A stretch of 42,821 bases of DNA from JAGTRP01 sp035255045 (GCA_035255045.1 DATFAA010000127.1:1-42821); one strand, 5' to 3'. Shown: positions 23,301 through 31,355, counted from the stretch's first letter. Made by a program: numbers and translations. Notes: generated from the sequence alone by a model not told the origin.

Positions 23301-24297
23301 CAGCATCGGCATCAGCCTCTTCCCCAACGACGCCGACAGCCTGGAAGCCCTCATCGGCAATGCCGACGCCGCCATGTATTCGGCCATCGACGCGGGCGGC
23401 AACACCTACCGCTTCTTCCACCAGGAGATGAACAGCAGCTCGGCCGAGCGCATGCGCATCGAGGGCAAGCTCCACCACGCCCTCGAGCGGGGCGAGCTGG
23501 CGGTCTACTTCCAGCCCCTGGTGTCGGCCCGCAGCGGCCGCATCATCGGCGCCGAGGCGCTGCTGCGCTGGCTGCCCAAGGAGGGGGACGGCTTCATCCC
23601 GCCCTCGACCTTCATCCCCCTGCTGGAGGAGACCGGCCTCATCGTCCCGGTCGGGGAATGGGTGATGCGCACCGCCTGCGAGGAGAACCGGCGCTGGCGG
23701 GAGGCCACCGGCAAGGACCTGTTCGTGGCGGTGAACCTGTCGGCCCTGCAACTGGCCGACGAGCGCCTGGTGGACAAGGTGCGGGCCATCGTCTCCGGCA
23801 ACGGCTTCGACCCCCGCCACCTGGAGATCGAGCTCACCGAGAGCGCCGTCATGCGGGATGCCGAGCGCGGCATCCGCACCATGCATCAGCTCAAGGAGCT
23901 GGGGGTGAGCCTGTCCATCGACGACTTCGGCACCGGCTATTCCAGCCTCAGCTACCTGAAGCAGCTGCCCCTGGACACCCTCAAGATCGACCGCTCCTTC
24001 GTCATCGACGCCCCGGGCGATCCGGAAGCGGTCTCCATCATCCGGGCCATCGTCGCCATGGGCCATTCGCTGCAATTCGAGATCATCGCCGAGGGCGTCG
24101 AGACCCGGGACCAGATCGATTTCCTGCGTCAGGGCATGGTGGACATCCTGCAGGGCTACCATTTCTCGAAGCCGGTGCCGGCGGAGGAGTTCCTGGCCCT
24201 GGTCACCGACCGGCAGGTCTACGAGCTGGGCGACGGCGAGCAGGAGAAGGTCTTCGTCCAGCCCATTCCCCTGCGGCGCCGCGCCGCCCGCCACTAG
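20344..24297 (+). CDS. Membrane PAS-PAS-GAF-PAS-GGDEF-EAL c-di-GMP enzyme
   Basis: 1317 residues. An N-terminal helix (about 20-40), a periplasmic sensor region (about 45-245) and a second helix (about 255-275) lead to PAS domains at about 310-430 and 435-560, a GAF domain at about 570-725, PAS at about 735-860, GGDEF at about 870-1030 and EAL at about 1045-1295. The cyclase motif is intact (LGGDEF) but the RxxD inhibitory site is absent (PASD at that place). The phosphodiesterase has EALLRW, ELTES, DDFGTGYSSL, KIDRSF and EGVE, so both activities are possible. The GAF domain has an unusual Cys cluster, C-X2-C-X7-C-X4-C (Cys645, 648, 656, 661), which could bind metal. Its sigma-54 promoter, next to those of the cytochrome genes, suggests co-regulation of c-di-GMP turnover with this electron transfer system. 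Confidence 0.92.
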   Translation: MKLWHKALQRTRGFAPLAAAGVTLVFSLPLGLFLGYLQYVQHDEALDQAREHAVVHVRMLDETLGQAREAARLVAEALPSRSHAQMQRIADALLKMNRSMTRIEITREGHPLFVADAGNDDAAEPAPALRLPGGDAAPSPAGEPVVSIRGENIVVSQALSASPGDAEQKFWGYSSVTIPLARLMTAARLPELVEEGYGVRLRHAPDGIAPGTMVFEKTVAAPGVSAAQVLTIPGNGSLELELQSTPAGYTTLNVIVTWLFFTTGTVLFYLLTLRLMRRPVELEQEVAVRTRQLDEEKQALQREISSRINAEGMLERSHRLLDTIFEHIPGMIVLKRASDLRIARVNRSGEEVLGRSRDSLIGRCNEEIYPPELANKLSQSDYQAMLDNQPVELPLESIEMPGLAERWVRFRKIVLNDGAGRPEYILEFGEDITERERLDLRLREHLNFLEQLIDAIPGPLFFKDARGRYIGVNTAYEKFMGISRAEISGKTVFDIAPHKLAYAYHRADSDLLTAGGTQIFESKSRNADGSERHVMFHKAVFHATSGEVGGIVGIMLDISERKAAEERVSQLNRILTVLSETNQAIVRVQDRDTLLGMVAKLMQEKGNFPVAWAYLDREAGPAVVAGSEDNLKLASRMTAALKKTCSNCGGAGPVYCEPGECFSEHFSADLAKHGLGSFVHLPLAVHGQAVGGIGILDSSLDGFSAEERRMLADLTDNVSFALEGIAIEESRRAAEEKLQLSARVFENSTEGIIVTDADNRILMVNKAFSAVTGYQPEEVIGHRPSLLSSGRQDPAFYQEMWDALHAKGEWRGEIENRRKNGEIYPEWLNLSVVRSPEGHVTNYVAVFSDLTKRKEIEEKLDFLAHYDSLTALPNRTLFQERLGQSLAKARKKRLPLAAMVMDIDRFKLINDTFGHAAGDRLLLEVANRLSACVPASDSVCRLGGDEFAVIVTDIQSPGDAAARAAAVQQALRRTLQIEGHEIHLSASIGISLFPNDADSLEALIGNADAAMYSAIDAGGNTYRFFHQEMNSSSAERMRIEGKLHHALERGELAVYFQPLVSARSGRIIGAEALLRWLPKEGDGFIPPSTFIPLLEETGLIVPVGEWVMRTACEENRRWREATGKDLFVAVNLSALQLADERLVDKVRAIVSGNGFDPRHLEIELTESAVMRDAERGIRTMHQLKELGVSLSIDDFGTGYSSLSYLKQLPLDTLKIDRSFVIDAPGDPEAVSIIRAIVAMGHSLQFEIIAEGVETRDQIDFLRQGMVDILQGYHFSKPVPAEEFLALVTDRQVYELGDGEQEKVFVQPIPLRRRAARH

Positions 24298-24315
24298 CGC
24301 CGGGCGGCGGCGCCG

Positions 24316-25182
24316 TCAGGCGGCGCGCTGCAGCTGGCGCAGGAAGAGGTACTGCAGGCCGCCCAGGAGAACGGCCACCAGGACGAGGGCCATCACCAGC
24401 TGCAGCCTTTCGGTGCGGCTGATCCAGCCGTTCTCCGGCGCCAGGGCCAGCTGCCAGTGCCCGTTGGGCACATCCACCGGGACGATGACCGGCGCTTCCA
24501 GGGGCCCCTCGCCGCTGCGGGCGAAGACCTCGCACTCGTGGCTGCTCGGCGGCACGCGGCACAGCTCGTAGCGATAGCCTTCCCGGCTGAGATCGAGGAT
24601 GCCCGCCGTATTCAGCAGCTCGGGCACGCGGACGAGGACGGTGGTGAAGCCCCAGAAGCTTTCCCGCCCGGTCTGGTCCACGATGAAGACGGGGTAGCGG
24701 CCGACGGCGCCGACCCCGCCCTGGACCAGGTTGAAGGGGCCGGCGACGGTGAGCTGCCGGGTGGCGAGGGCGACATGGGCCTCCCGGTTGCGTTCCCGGT
24801 CCCGCAGGAGGTCGTGGCCGACGGCCTTCTCGTTGCCGTGCAGGGGATAGGTCTGCCTGATGACGCCGCCCGGGGCGAGCTGGATGGCCCGGGCCATGGG
24901 GAAGTTCTGCAGCAGCTGCTCGGCGACGGCATCGAAGTTATCCACCTTGCCGTGGCCCTGCTGCACCAGGGCGGCCAGCATGTAGGCCGGCGCCATGGCG
25001 TCCTCCAGGTGCTGGACCATGCGCTGTGCATGGGTGAAGGCCAGGGCCTGGGCGGCGCTGCGCTTGCCGGTGGTGATCGATTGCTCGACGGTCAGCCCGA
25101 CGATGGTCCCCAGCAGCAGCACGATGACCATGGTTGCCGCCGCCGCCAAGCGCTTGCGCTTGGCCCATTGCCCCGCCGTCAT
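24316..25182 (-). CDS. CHASE-domain membrane sensor without output domain
   Basis: 288 residues. One helix lies at about 12-34, then a periplasmic domain of about 220 residues, then a second helix (LQLVMALVLVAVLLGGLQYLF) and only about nine residues after it. The periplasmic part matches CHASE domains: IQLAPGGVIRQTYPLHGNEKAVGHDLL, REAHVALATRQLTVAGPFNLVQGGVGAVGRYPVF and SFWGFTTVLVRVPELL. CHASE domains normally precede a kinase or cyclase; here nothing follows and the frame ends cleanly. The start at 25182 has AAGGAG six bases upstream. It may pair with a separate output protein, such as the convergent GGDEF/EAL neighbour (18 bases between ends) or the divergent kinase, or it may be the remnant of a longer sensor. 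Confidence 0.82.
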   Translation of the reverse strand: MTAGQWAKRKRLAAAATMVIVLLLGTIVGLTVEQSITTGKRSAAQALAFTHAQRMVQHLEDAMAPAYMLAALVQQGHGKVDNFDAVAEQLLQNFPMARAIQLAPGGVIRQTYPLHGNEKAVGHDLLRDRERNREAHVALATRQLTVAGPFNLVQGGVGAVGRYPVFIVDQTGRESFWGFTTVLVRVPELLNTAGILDLSREGYRYELCRVPPSSHECEVFARSGEGPLEAPVIVPVDVPNGHWQLALAPENGWISRTERLQLVMALVLVAVLLGGLQYLFLRQLQRAA

Positions 25183-25235
25183 ATCAGGCTCCTTGCTTAC
25201 TTGTTCTCTTGAATCCGTTTTATCCAACTCCGGGG

Positions 25236-25251
25236 TTGGCATGGAGCATGC
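25236..25251 (+). promoter_or_regulatory. Weak sigma-54-like element upstream of the kinase operon
   Basis: TTGGCATGGAGCATGC has the GG-N10-GC spacing and TTGGCA, but departs from consensus in the -12 half (ATGC for TTGC). It lies 58 bases before the ATG at 25309. It is supported mainly by stronger copies upstream of neighbouring operons. Confidence 0.3.
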
Positions 25252-25308
25252 CTATATCTTTCCGGATAGTTGCGGCCTCTATTGAATCACATCAGGGAAT
25301 TCCCGACC

Positions 25309-26763
25309 ATGCATTTTCGGCTTGTCCGATACTTCACCCTGACGAGCATGATCTTTTTTGTGCTGGTGGGGGGATTGCTGGCCTACTTCTACGGCGGAAT
25401 GGCCCTTTCCAACATGCTGGAGCTGCAGGAATCGGCCAATGTGAACCAGACCCGGGTGTTCGCCAACCAGCTCTGGGACTCGGATTTCGCTCCCCTCCTG
25501 GCCGATGCGGCGGACATGGCGTCCCCGGAATTGAAAAAACATTCCCGCCTGCGGGAAATCCATCGCCGGGTCCTGGACCTGATGGGCGGCAGCACCACCT
25601 ACAAGATCAAGGTCTACGACCCCCGGGGCCGCACCGTCTATTCCTCCGAACTGGCCCAGATCGGCGAGGACAAGGGCGGCAACGCCGGCGTCCGCGGCGC
25701 CCTGGCGGGTGAGACCCGGACCGAGCTGGTGCACCGGGACCGCTTCAGCGCCTTCGAGCAGGTGGTGGAGGACCGGGACCTGATCCAGACCTACCTCCCC
25801 AAGCGGGACCCGGCCACCGGCGACGTGGTCGGGGTCTTCGAGATCTATTCCGACGTCACCCCCTTCCTGGCCGAGACCAAGAAGACCGAACGGGTGCTGC
25901 TGACGGCCGTGGTGGCGTCTTTCGGCGTCCTCTACCTGGCCCTGTTCTTCATCATCCGCCATGCCCAGCGAATCATCCGGCGCCAGGCCGAGGAACGGGA
26001 GACCGCCCAGCAGCATCTCGCCCAGGCGGAAAAGATGGCCTCCCTGGGCCAGCTGGTCGCCGGGGTCGCCCACCAACTCAATACCCCCCTCGCCTTCTCC
26101 CACAACAACGTGGACCTGGCGATCCGCTCGGTGCACGGCTTTGAGCCGACGCTGCGGGCCGCCGGCCGCCACCGGGAGGCGGGCATGGTGCGCCAGATGC
26201 TCGGGGATGTCCTCCAGGGCCTGGAGCAGATGAAGGAACTGGTCCAGAACCTGCGGGATTTCACCCGCCTGGACCGCAGCAAGGTGGTGGCGGCGGACCT
26301 CAACGCCACCCTGCGCACCGTCGCCTATATCGCCCGCAACGCCATTCCGCCCCGCATCCGCATCGTCGAGGACTACTCCCCCCTGCCGCCGGTGGAATGC
26401 AATGCTTCCCAGCTCAACCAGGTCTTCCTCAATCTCATCACCAACGGCGCCGAGGCCATCATCGGCGACGGCCAGGTGACCGTGCGCAGCCATATCGACG
26501 GCGAGCGGGTCTGCGTCGCCGTGGCCGACGACGGCACCGGCATCCCGGACGAGGTGCTGCCCCACGTCTTCGACCGCTACTTTTCCACCAAGCCCAAGGG
26601 CGTCGGCACCGGCCTCGGCCTGCCCATCGCCCGGGACATCGTGCGCAGCCACGGCGGCGACATCGCCGTGTCGACCCGGGTCGGCGCCGGCACCGTGTTC
26701 ACCATCACCCTGCCCCAGCGGGGGGCGGGGGACGGCACCAGAAGCAAACCTAACGAAATCTAG
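25309..26763 (+). CDS. Membrane histidine kinase
   Basis: 484 residues. A helix at about 8-30, a periplasmic Cache-like sensor to about 190 (TTYKIKVYDPRGRTVYSSELAQIGED) and a second helix (about 195-217) lead to a short coiled coil and a dimerisation domain with the phospho-accepting His255 in MASLGQLVAGVAHQLNTPLAF. The catalytic domain has NQVFLNLITNGAEAI, DDGTGIP and GTGLGLPIA. The H-box form (QLVAGVAHQLNTPLA) is of the NtrB/DctB-like kinase group. The ATG at 25309 is preferred to a TTG at 25270 because AGGGAA precedes it. The response regulator starts eight bases after its stop and a triheme cytochrome gene overlaps the end of the regulator, so the three are one operon. The stimulus is unknown; the context suggests redox or electron acceptor state. 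Confidence 0.92.
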   Translation: MHFRLVRYFTLTSMIFFVLVGGLLAYFYGGMALSNMLELQESANVNQTRVFANQLWDSDFAPLLADAADMASPELKKHSRLREIHRRVLDLMGGSTTYKIKVYDPRGRTVYSSELAQIGEDKGGNAGVRGALAGETRTELVHRDRFSAFEQVVEDRDLIQTYLPKRDPATGDVVGVFEIYSDVTPFLAETKKTERVLLTAVVASFGVLYLALFFIIRHAQRIIRRQAEERETAQQHLAQAEKMASLGQLVAGVAHQLNTPLAFSHNNVDLAIRSVHGFEPTLRAAGRHREAGMVRQMLGDVLQGLEQMKELVQNLRDFTRLDRSKVVAADLNATLRTVAYIARNAIPPRIRIVEDYSPLPPVECNASQLNQVFLNLITNGAEAIIGDGQVTVRSHIDGERVCVAVADDGTGIPDEVLPHVFDRYFSTKPKGVGTGLGLPIARDIVRSHGGDIAVSTRVGAGTVFTITLPQRGAGDGTRSKPNEI

Positions 26764-26771
26764 AGAGAACA

Positions 26772-27803
26772 ATGTCTGCAACCGATCTTTCCATGGCCAT
26801 GCCCATGAGTGTCGACGCCCCCAAGGGACGCGTGCTCTGCGTCGACGACGAGCCCAATATCCTGCGGGCCCTGTGCTGGCTGTTGCAGAAGGAATTCGAG
26901 GTGGTCACCGCCGCCAGCGGCCCGGAGGCCCTGGAGCTGCTGGGCCGGGACGACTTCGACGTCATCATCAGCGACCACCGCATGCCGGAGATGGGCGGCG
27001 TCGACTTCCTCACCCGGGCCAAGGCCATCGCCCCGCGGGCCATGCGCATCCTGCTCACCGGCTACTCCGACCTGGACGCGGTGCTGCAGTCGGTGAACGA
27101 GGCCGAGATCTTCCGCTATGTGACCAAACCCTGGAACGTCACCGAACTGCCCCGCGTCGTCGGCCAGGCGGCGGCCATCGCCCGCAGCCAGCCGGCCTTC
27201 GAGGCCTGGCCGGGGAGCGAACAGGCGCACGCCGCCGGCGAAGCCCGGGTCCTGCTGCTGGGCGACGACATCCGGGTCCATGCCACGGTGGAACTGTGCG
27301 CCGGCGACCTGGCCGAGGTGGTGCATGTCACCAACGTCGCCGATGCCATCCACCAGCTCCAGGACGAGCGCATCGCCGTCATCGTCGCCGAGACCAGCCT
27401 CGGCTCGGTGGACCTGACCCGCCTGCTCTGCGTCCTCAAGCAGCGCCATCCCCAGGTGGTGAGCGTGGTCCTGGCCGAGGAGGCGGCAACCGACACCGTT
27501 GCCCGGCTGGTGAACCAGGGCCAGATCTTCCGTTTCCTGCCCAAGCCCCTCCCCGGCAGCCGCCTGCGGGAGACCCTGGGCGCCGCCCTGGCCAGGAGCC
27601 GGGAAATCCGGCAGCAGCCCGGACTGGCCCGCCGCCACGAGGTGGAAGCCCTGGGCGAGGAGGAGCTCGCCCGCCTGCGGGCCGAGCTCGAGGCCGCCGC
27701 CCGCTCCGAAGCGAAGACCAAGGAGTCGCCCGCCTCTTCCCTGGGAAGCCGCATGGGCGGTTTCCTGCGCCGTTTCTTTGCCGATGCGGGTAGCCATGCC
27801 TGA
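26772..27803 (+). CDS. Response regulator with an intact and a degenerate receiver domain
   Basis: 343 residues. The first receiver (about 20-135) is complete: VDDEP acidic pair, phospho-accepting Asp68 in VIISDHRMP, Thr in LLTGYSD and Lys in YVTKPWN. A second receiver-like domain follows (about 155-280): RVLLLGDDIRVH, AVIVAETSLGSVD with no Asp at the acceptor place, and FRFLPKPLPG. The C-terminal 60 residues are Glu/Ala/Arg-rich helix. No DNA-binding, HD-GYP, GGDEF or AAA+ domain is present, so output must be by protein contact. It is the likely partner of the kinase just upstream. The single-domain style recalls RpfG/HupR-type N-termini (LTGYSD, IFRYVTKPWN) that have lost or swapped their output domain. 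Confidence 0.9.
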   Translation: MSATDLSMAMPMSVDAPKGRVLCVDDEPNILRALCWLLQKEFEVVTAASGPEALELLGRDDFDVIISDHRMPEMGGVDFLTRAKAIAPRAMRILLTGYSDLDAVLQSVNEAEIFRYVTKPWNVTELPRVVGQAAAIARSQPAFEAWPGSEQAHAAGEARVLLLGDDIRVHATVELCAGDLAEVVHVTNVADAIHQLQDERIAVIVAETSLGSVDLTRLLCVLKQRHPQVVSVVLAEEAATDTVARLVNQGQIFRFLPKPLPGSRLRETLGAALARSREIRQQPGLARRHEVEALGEEELARLRAELEAAARSEAKTKESPASSLGSRMGGFLRRFFADAGSHA

Positions 27804-28497
27804 ACGCCGCCCCCAGCCCTTCTTCCGGATGCCCCGGCCGGCGGCCGGCCTTGTCCTCGCCCTCGCCGCCACCCTCTCGGTTTCCGCCCTGGCCGCCGGC
27901 CGCTCCGGCGACAAGTTGGTGCCCCAGGCCCGCATCAAGTCCATCCTCATTCAGGTGGACGAGCCCCCCGACCCGCCCCCGCCGGCCCCGGCCGCCGCTC
28001 CCCTCGGCCCGCCCCCGGGAAGCGAGCAGCACGCCGCCCGCCGCGCCATCGAGCGGGAGAGCTTCTACGACCCGGCCAACCCCGACCTGCACACGCTGCA
28101 GCGGCCGGAAGAGGTGACCCGGGGCATGCCCTATGACGCCAACGGGTTCCCGGACTGGATGCGGGCCCTGAAGGAAGGCTCCATCAATCCCCGCATGAGC
28201 CTGCGGGGCCAGGAGAAGATGCAGGTGCTGGACCTGGACGTCATCATGCGCAACACCAAGGAGATGCCCAACGTCCGCTTCCCCCATCGCTCCCACACCC
28301 TGTGGCTGGACTGCTCCAACTGCCACCCGGAACCCTTCAAGCCCCAGGCGGGGAGCAACCAGATCCGCATGGCGGACATCTTCCGGGGCAATTTCTGCGG
28401 CAAGTGCCACGACCGGGTGGCGTTCATCACCTTCTTCTCCTGCATGCGCTGCCACAGCGTGCCCCAGGGCACGGCGGCGGCTCCGGCCAAGCCCTAA
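27796..28497 (+). CDS. Exported c7-type triheme cytochrome (type B, copy 3)
   Basis: 233 residues. A signal peptide (PAAGLVLALAATLSVSALA) is followed by a Pro/Ala-rich stretch and then the type B pattern: DWMRALKEGSINPR, FPHRSHTLWLD, CSNCH, CGKCH and CMRCH. It is the third copy of the domain found at 7660 and 9247, here on the other strand. The ATG at 27796 overlaps the response-regulator stop by eight bases; ATG 27784 is an alternative. Co-expression with a kinase and regulator, rather than with a conduit, suggests a sensor or branch-point role. It may report electron flux to the kinase, though that is inference. Its stop overlaps the stop of the convergent GGDEF/EAL gene by two bases (CTAA). 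Confidence 0.9.
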   Translation: MPERRPQPFFRMPRPAAGLVLALAATLSVSALAAGRSGDKLVPQARIKSILIQVDEPPDPPPPAPAAAPLGPPPGSEQHAARRAIERESFYDPANPDLHTLQRPEEVTRGMPYDANGFPDWMRALKEGSINPRMSLRGQEKMQVLDLDVIMRNTKEMPNVRFPHRSHTLWLDCSNCHPEPFKPQAGSNQIRMADIFRGNFCGKCHDRVAFITFFSCMRCHSVPQGTAAAPAKP

Positions 28498-30980
28498 GCG
28501 GAGGCGGCCGACTCCTCCTCCGCCCCGTCGGCCGGGGTGGCGACGGCGCCCCCCGCCGGGGCCGGCGGGGCGAAGAGGTGGCCTTGGGCCCGGTTGCAGG
28601 AGAAGCCCTGGAGCAGCTCCAGTTCCTCGGCGTTCTCCACCCCTTCCGCCACGGCCTTGAGGCCGAGGGCGTCGGCAATGCCGAAGATGGCGGTGAGGAG
28701 TGAGGGATCACCGCCCGTTCCCAGGCAGCCCCGGATCAGGCTGCGGTCGATCTTCAGGGTCTGCACGGGCAGGCGGCGCAGGGCCGGCAGATTGGTATAG
28801 CCGGTGCCGAAATCGTCGATGGCCAGCATCACCCCCAGGTCGGCCAGGCTGCGCAGGGTGCGCTCGGAATATTCCACGTCCTGCATGGCCAGGGTTTCGG
28901 CGATCTCGATTTCCAGCAGCTGGGGCGACAGCCCGGCCCGCTTCAGGATGCTCCGCACCGCTTCCGCCAGGTCGGGCCGGCGGAATTCCGAGGCCGACAG
29001 GTTGATGGCGATGGTGACCGGGTGGTTCTCCAGCTGCCACAGGCGCGCCTGGATGCAGGCGGTCTCAAGGACCCATTCGCCGATCCGCACCATGAGGCCG
29101 GTTTCCTCGGCCAGCCCGAGGAAGTCCTCGGGGTAGACGAGGCCGCGGTCCGGGGTGTTCCAGCGGATGAGGGCCTCCTTGCCGTGGACGATGCCGGAGT
29201 GGAGATCGATGATGGGCTGGTAGTGGAGCACGAATTCCCGGTTGATGAAGGCGTCCTTCAGGCGGGCTTCCAGCTCGTGGCGCCGGGTCGGCTTGCCGAG
29301 GAGTTCCGGCGCGAAGAAGCACATGCCGGCGCGGCCGCTGCCCTTGACGTGGTACATGGCGGTGTCGGCGCACTTGATGAGGGAGTCGGCGTCGCGGCCA
29401 TCCCGGGGGAACATGCTGATGCCGATGCTGGTGCTCACCACCCGCTCCTCGCTGCCCAGGCGGACGGGCTCCTTCATGGCGGCGAGGATTTTCTCGGCGA
29501 CGGCGTAGGCATCGGACTCCTCGCCGATGTCCGGCAGGAGGACGGTGAATTCATCCCCGGCCAGGCGCGCCACCGTGTCCGAATCCCGCACGCAGCGCCG
29601 CAGGCGGTTGGCGACTTCCTTCAGGAGGACGTCGCCGGCGTCGTGGCCGAGGGTGTCGTTGATCTGCTTGAAGCGGTCCAGGTCCAGGAACATCACCGCC
29701 GGGGTCCGGTACTTGTGGCGCTTGGCCTGGGCCAGGGCCTGCTCCAGGCGGTCCCGGAAGAGGATGCGGTTGGGCAGGCCGGTGAGGGCGTCGTGGAAAG
29801 CCTGGAAGGTCATCAGCTGCTCCCTTTCCTTGCGTTCCGTGATGTCCGAGAAGATGGCGACGTAGTGCTCCACCTCGTCGCGGGCGTTCTTCACCGCGCT
29901 GACATTGAGCCACTCGGGATAGACGGAGCCGTTCTTGCGCTTGTTCCAGATCTCGCCCCGCCACTCCCCCTGCTCCTGCAGGATCTTCCAGAAATCGGCA
30001 TAGAAGCCGTCGTCCTGGCGCCCCGACTTGAGCAGCCCCGGCGTCTGGCCGAGCACTTCCTCGGCCGAGTAGCCGGTGGTGTCGCTGAAGGCCTTGTTGA
30101 CCAGCTCGATGCGGGAATGGGCGTCGGTGACGGCGATGCCTTCCAGCGAATTGTCGAAGACGATGCGGGACAGGCGCTGCTGGCGGATCAGGTCGTTGGC
30201 CTTGGCCATGACCCGGTTGAAGGCCGCCGTCGCCAGGCCGACCTCGTCCCGGCCGCGCTGGGGCAGTTCGCAGCTCTCGTCGATGTCGCCCTCGGCGATG
30301 CGGTTCAGGCCCTCGGTCATCAGGCGCAGGGGCCGGGAAACCAGGCGGGAAATGAAATACCAGATGAAGAAGCCGAGGGGGATGCAGAGGGCGGCGGCGG
30401 CCAGCACGGCGTTGCGCCCGAACTGGCGGGTGGTCTGCTGGGCCCTGGCCAGGGACACCTCCATGCTGACGGCGCCGAGGACCGTTCCCGCCGATACCGA
30501 GTGGCAGAAGGTGCAGTTCTTGCCCAGGTAATTCTCCTGGGCCACGGCCGGAATGATGGCCCGCAGGCGCTCGGTGCCGTCGCCCTTGGGAACCACGAAG
30601 AATTCGGCCTTGCCGGTCTGCAACACCCGCATTTCGGCCGGGTCCACCGGCGTCTCCCCTTCCAGGCCGGGGCCGAACTGCCGGATCACCGCATCGCCCC
30701 GATAAACCTTCAGGGACTCGATATGGTTGGTTTCCTTGATCTGGTCGAGGAAGATGGTGCGCAGGGAGATGGTGCCGGTGATCATCATGCCGGTGAGGCC
30801 GGCCAGGGTCATCTGGTGGACGCTGTTGGCGAAATCCTTGGCCTGGTCGACGGCGATATGCCGCTGCTCCAGGGTCGCCCAGTGGATGAGGCTGGCGCCC
30901 GAGATGATCGCCGCCAGCAGGATGGCGACCACGAGGCGCACCCAGATTTTTATATCCCGCATATTGGTCAGCCCGGCCAT
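28494..30980 (-). CDS. c-type heme-containing PAS-GGDEF-EAL c-di-GMP enzyme
   Basis: 828 residues. A helix at about 13-33, a periplasmic domain and a second helix (about 187-210) are followed by HAMP (about 211-262), PAS (about 270-395), GGDEF (about 400-565) and EAL (about 580-810). The periplasmic domain contains NCTFCHS, a CXXCH c-type heme motif at Cys156-His160, just ahead of the second helix. This makes it a candidate heme-based redox or gas sensor. The cyclase motif is AGDEF (Ala474) rather than GGDEF, with an RxxD inhibitory site (RDSD) in place. The phosphodiesterase keeps EALIRW (Glu602), NLS, DDFGTGY and KIDRS, so net c-di-GMP breakdown is the more likely activity. AGGAG lies six bases before the ATG. 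The TTCCCG-N4-CGGGAA palindrome lies 65 bases upstream. Confidence 0.93.
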   Translation of the reverse strand: MAGLTNMRDIKIWVRLVVAILLAAIISGASLIHWATLEQRHIAVDQAKDFANSVHQMTLAGLTGMMITGTISLRTIFLDQIKETNHIESLKVYRGDAVIRQFGPGLEGETPVDPAEMRVLQTGKAEFFVVPKGDGTERLRAIIPAVAQENYLGKNCTFCHSVSAGTVLGAVSMEVSLARAQQTTRQFGRNAVLAAAALCIPLGFFIWYFISRLVSRPLRLMTEGLNRIAEGDIDESCELPQRGRDEVGLATAAFNRVMAKANDLIRQQRLSRIVFDNSLEGIAVTDAHSRIELVNKAFSDTTGYSAEEVLGQTPGLLKSGRQDDGFYADFWKILQEQGEWRGEIWNKRKNGSVYPEWLNVSAVKNARDEVEHYVAIFSDITERKEREQLMTFQAFHDALTGLPNRILFRDRLEQALAQAKRHKYRTPAVMFLDLDRFKQINDTLGHDAGDVLLKEVANRLRRCVRDSDTVARLAGDEFTVLLPDIGEESDAYAVAEKILAAMKEPVRLGSEERVVSTSIGISMFPRDGRDADSLIKCADTAMYHVKGSGRAGMCFFAPELLGKPTRRHELEARLKDAFINREFVLHYQPIIDLHSGIVHGKEALIRWNTPDRGLVYPEDFLGLAEETGLMVRIGEWVLETACIQARLWQLENHPVTIAINLSASEFRRPDLAEAVRSILKRAGLSPQLLEIEIAETLAMQDVEYSERTLRSLADLGVMLAIDDFGTGYTNLPALRRLPVQTLKIDRSLIRGCLGTGGDPSLLTAIFGIADALGLKAVAEGVENAEELELLQGFSCNRAQGHLFAPPAPAGGAVATPADGAEEESAASA

Positions 30981-31355
30981 ACCACTCTCCTAAGGGCGGC
31001 CTCCGGATGCGAGGTCTTCCGCACCCCGGAAAAGCCGCAGAATTTTCCCGATTCCGGGAATAAATTCTCTTGTCCAAGAAGGCTGCGCTTCAGGCGTCTT
31101 TTCCCTTTCGCGCTTTTCTTTCCTTCCGTGCCGGAAAGTCGATCGAATACGTCTGGTTTTGCCGATCGACCACCGCTCACTGCCTGCCAATACCAAGCAA
31201 GTTATGTACCTTTTCGCACCCGCCCCGGCGCAGGGGGCGCATGCCCATGGCGAATACGGTGACCACCGGATAGGCGCCCCGGACGGCCCAACATAAAGTG
31301 GTTTTCCATGAACCCGGGGGCACCGCCGCACCGGGCAGCCGAGGGAATCACGACC
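30981..31355. other. Gene-free stretch between the GGDEF/EAL gene and a small ORF
   Basis: No convincing gene lies here. It is less GC-rich than its surroundings, as expected of a divergent promoter region. I see the palindrome at 31045-31060 but no strong sigma-54 or sigma-70 pair. Confidence 0.4.
31045..31060. repeat. Palindrome upstream of the heme GGDEF/EAL gene
   Basis: TTCCCG-ATTC-CGGGAA has the same 6-base arms and 4-base spacing as the element between the divergent sigma-54 promoters at 18103-18118. A shared regulator site is possible. Confidence 0.45.

Noticed and set aside
26772..27803. Response regulator as the sigma-54 activator of this regulon
   Set aside because: It has no AAA+ domain, GAFTGA motif or DNA-binding helix. 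The activator must be encoded elsewhere.
30981..31320. Sigma-54-like element upstream of the heme GGDEF/EAL gene
   Set aside because: TTGGCAGGCAGTGAGC has the spacing, but the -12 half is wrong and the position is over 170 bases upstream; too weak to call.
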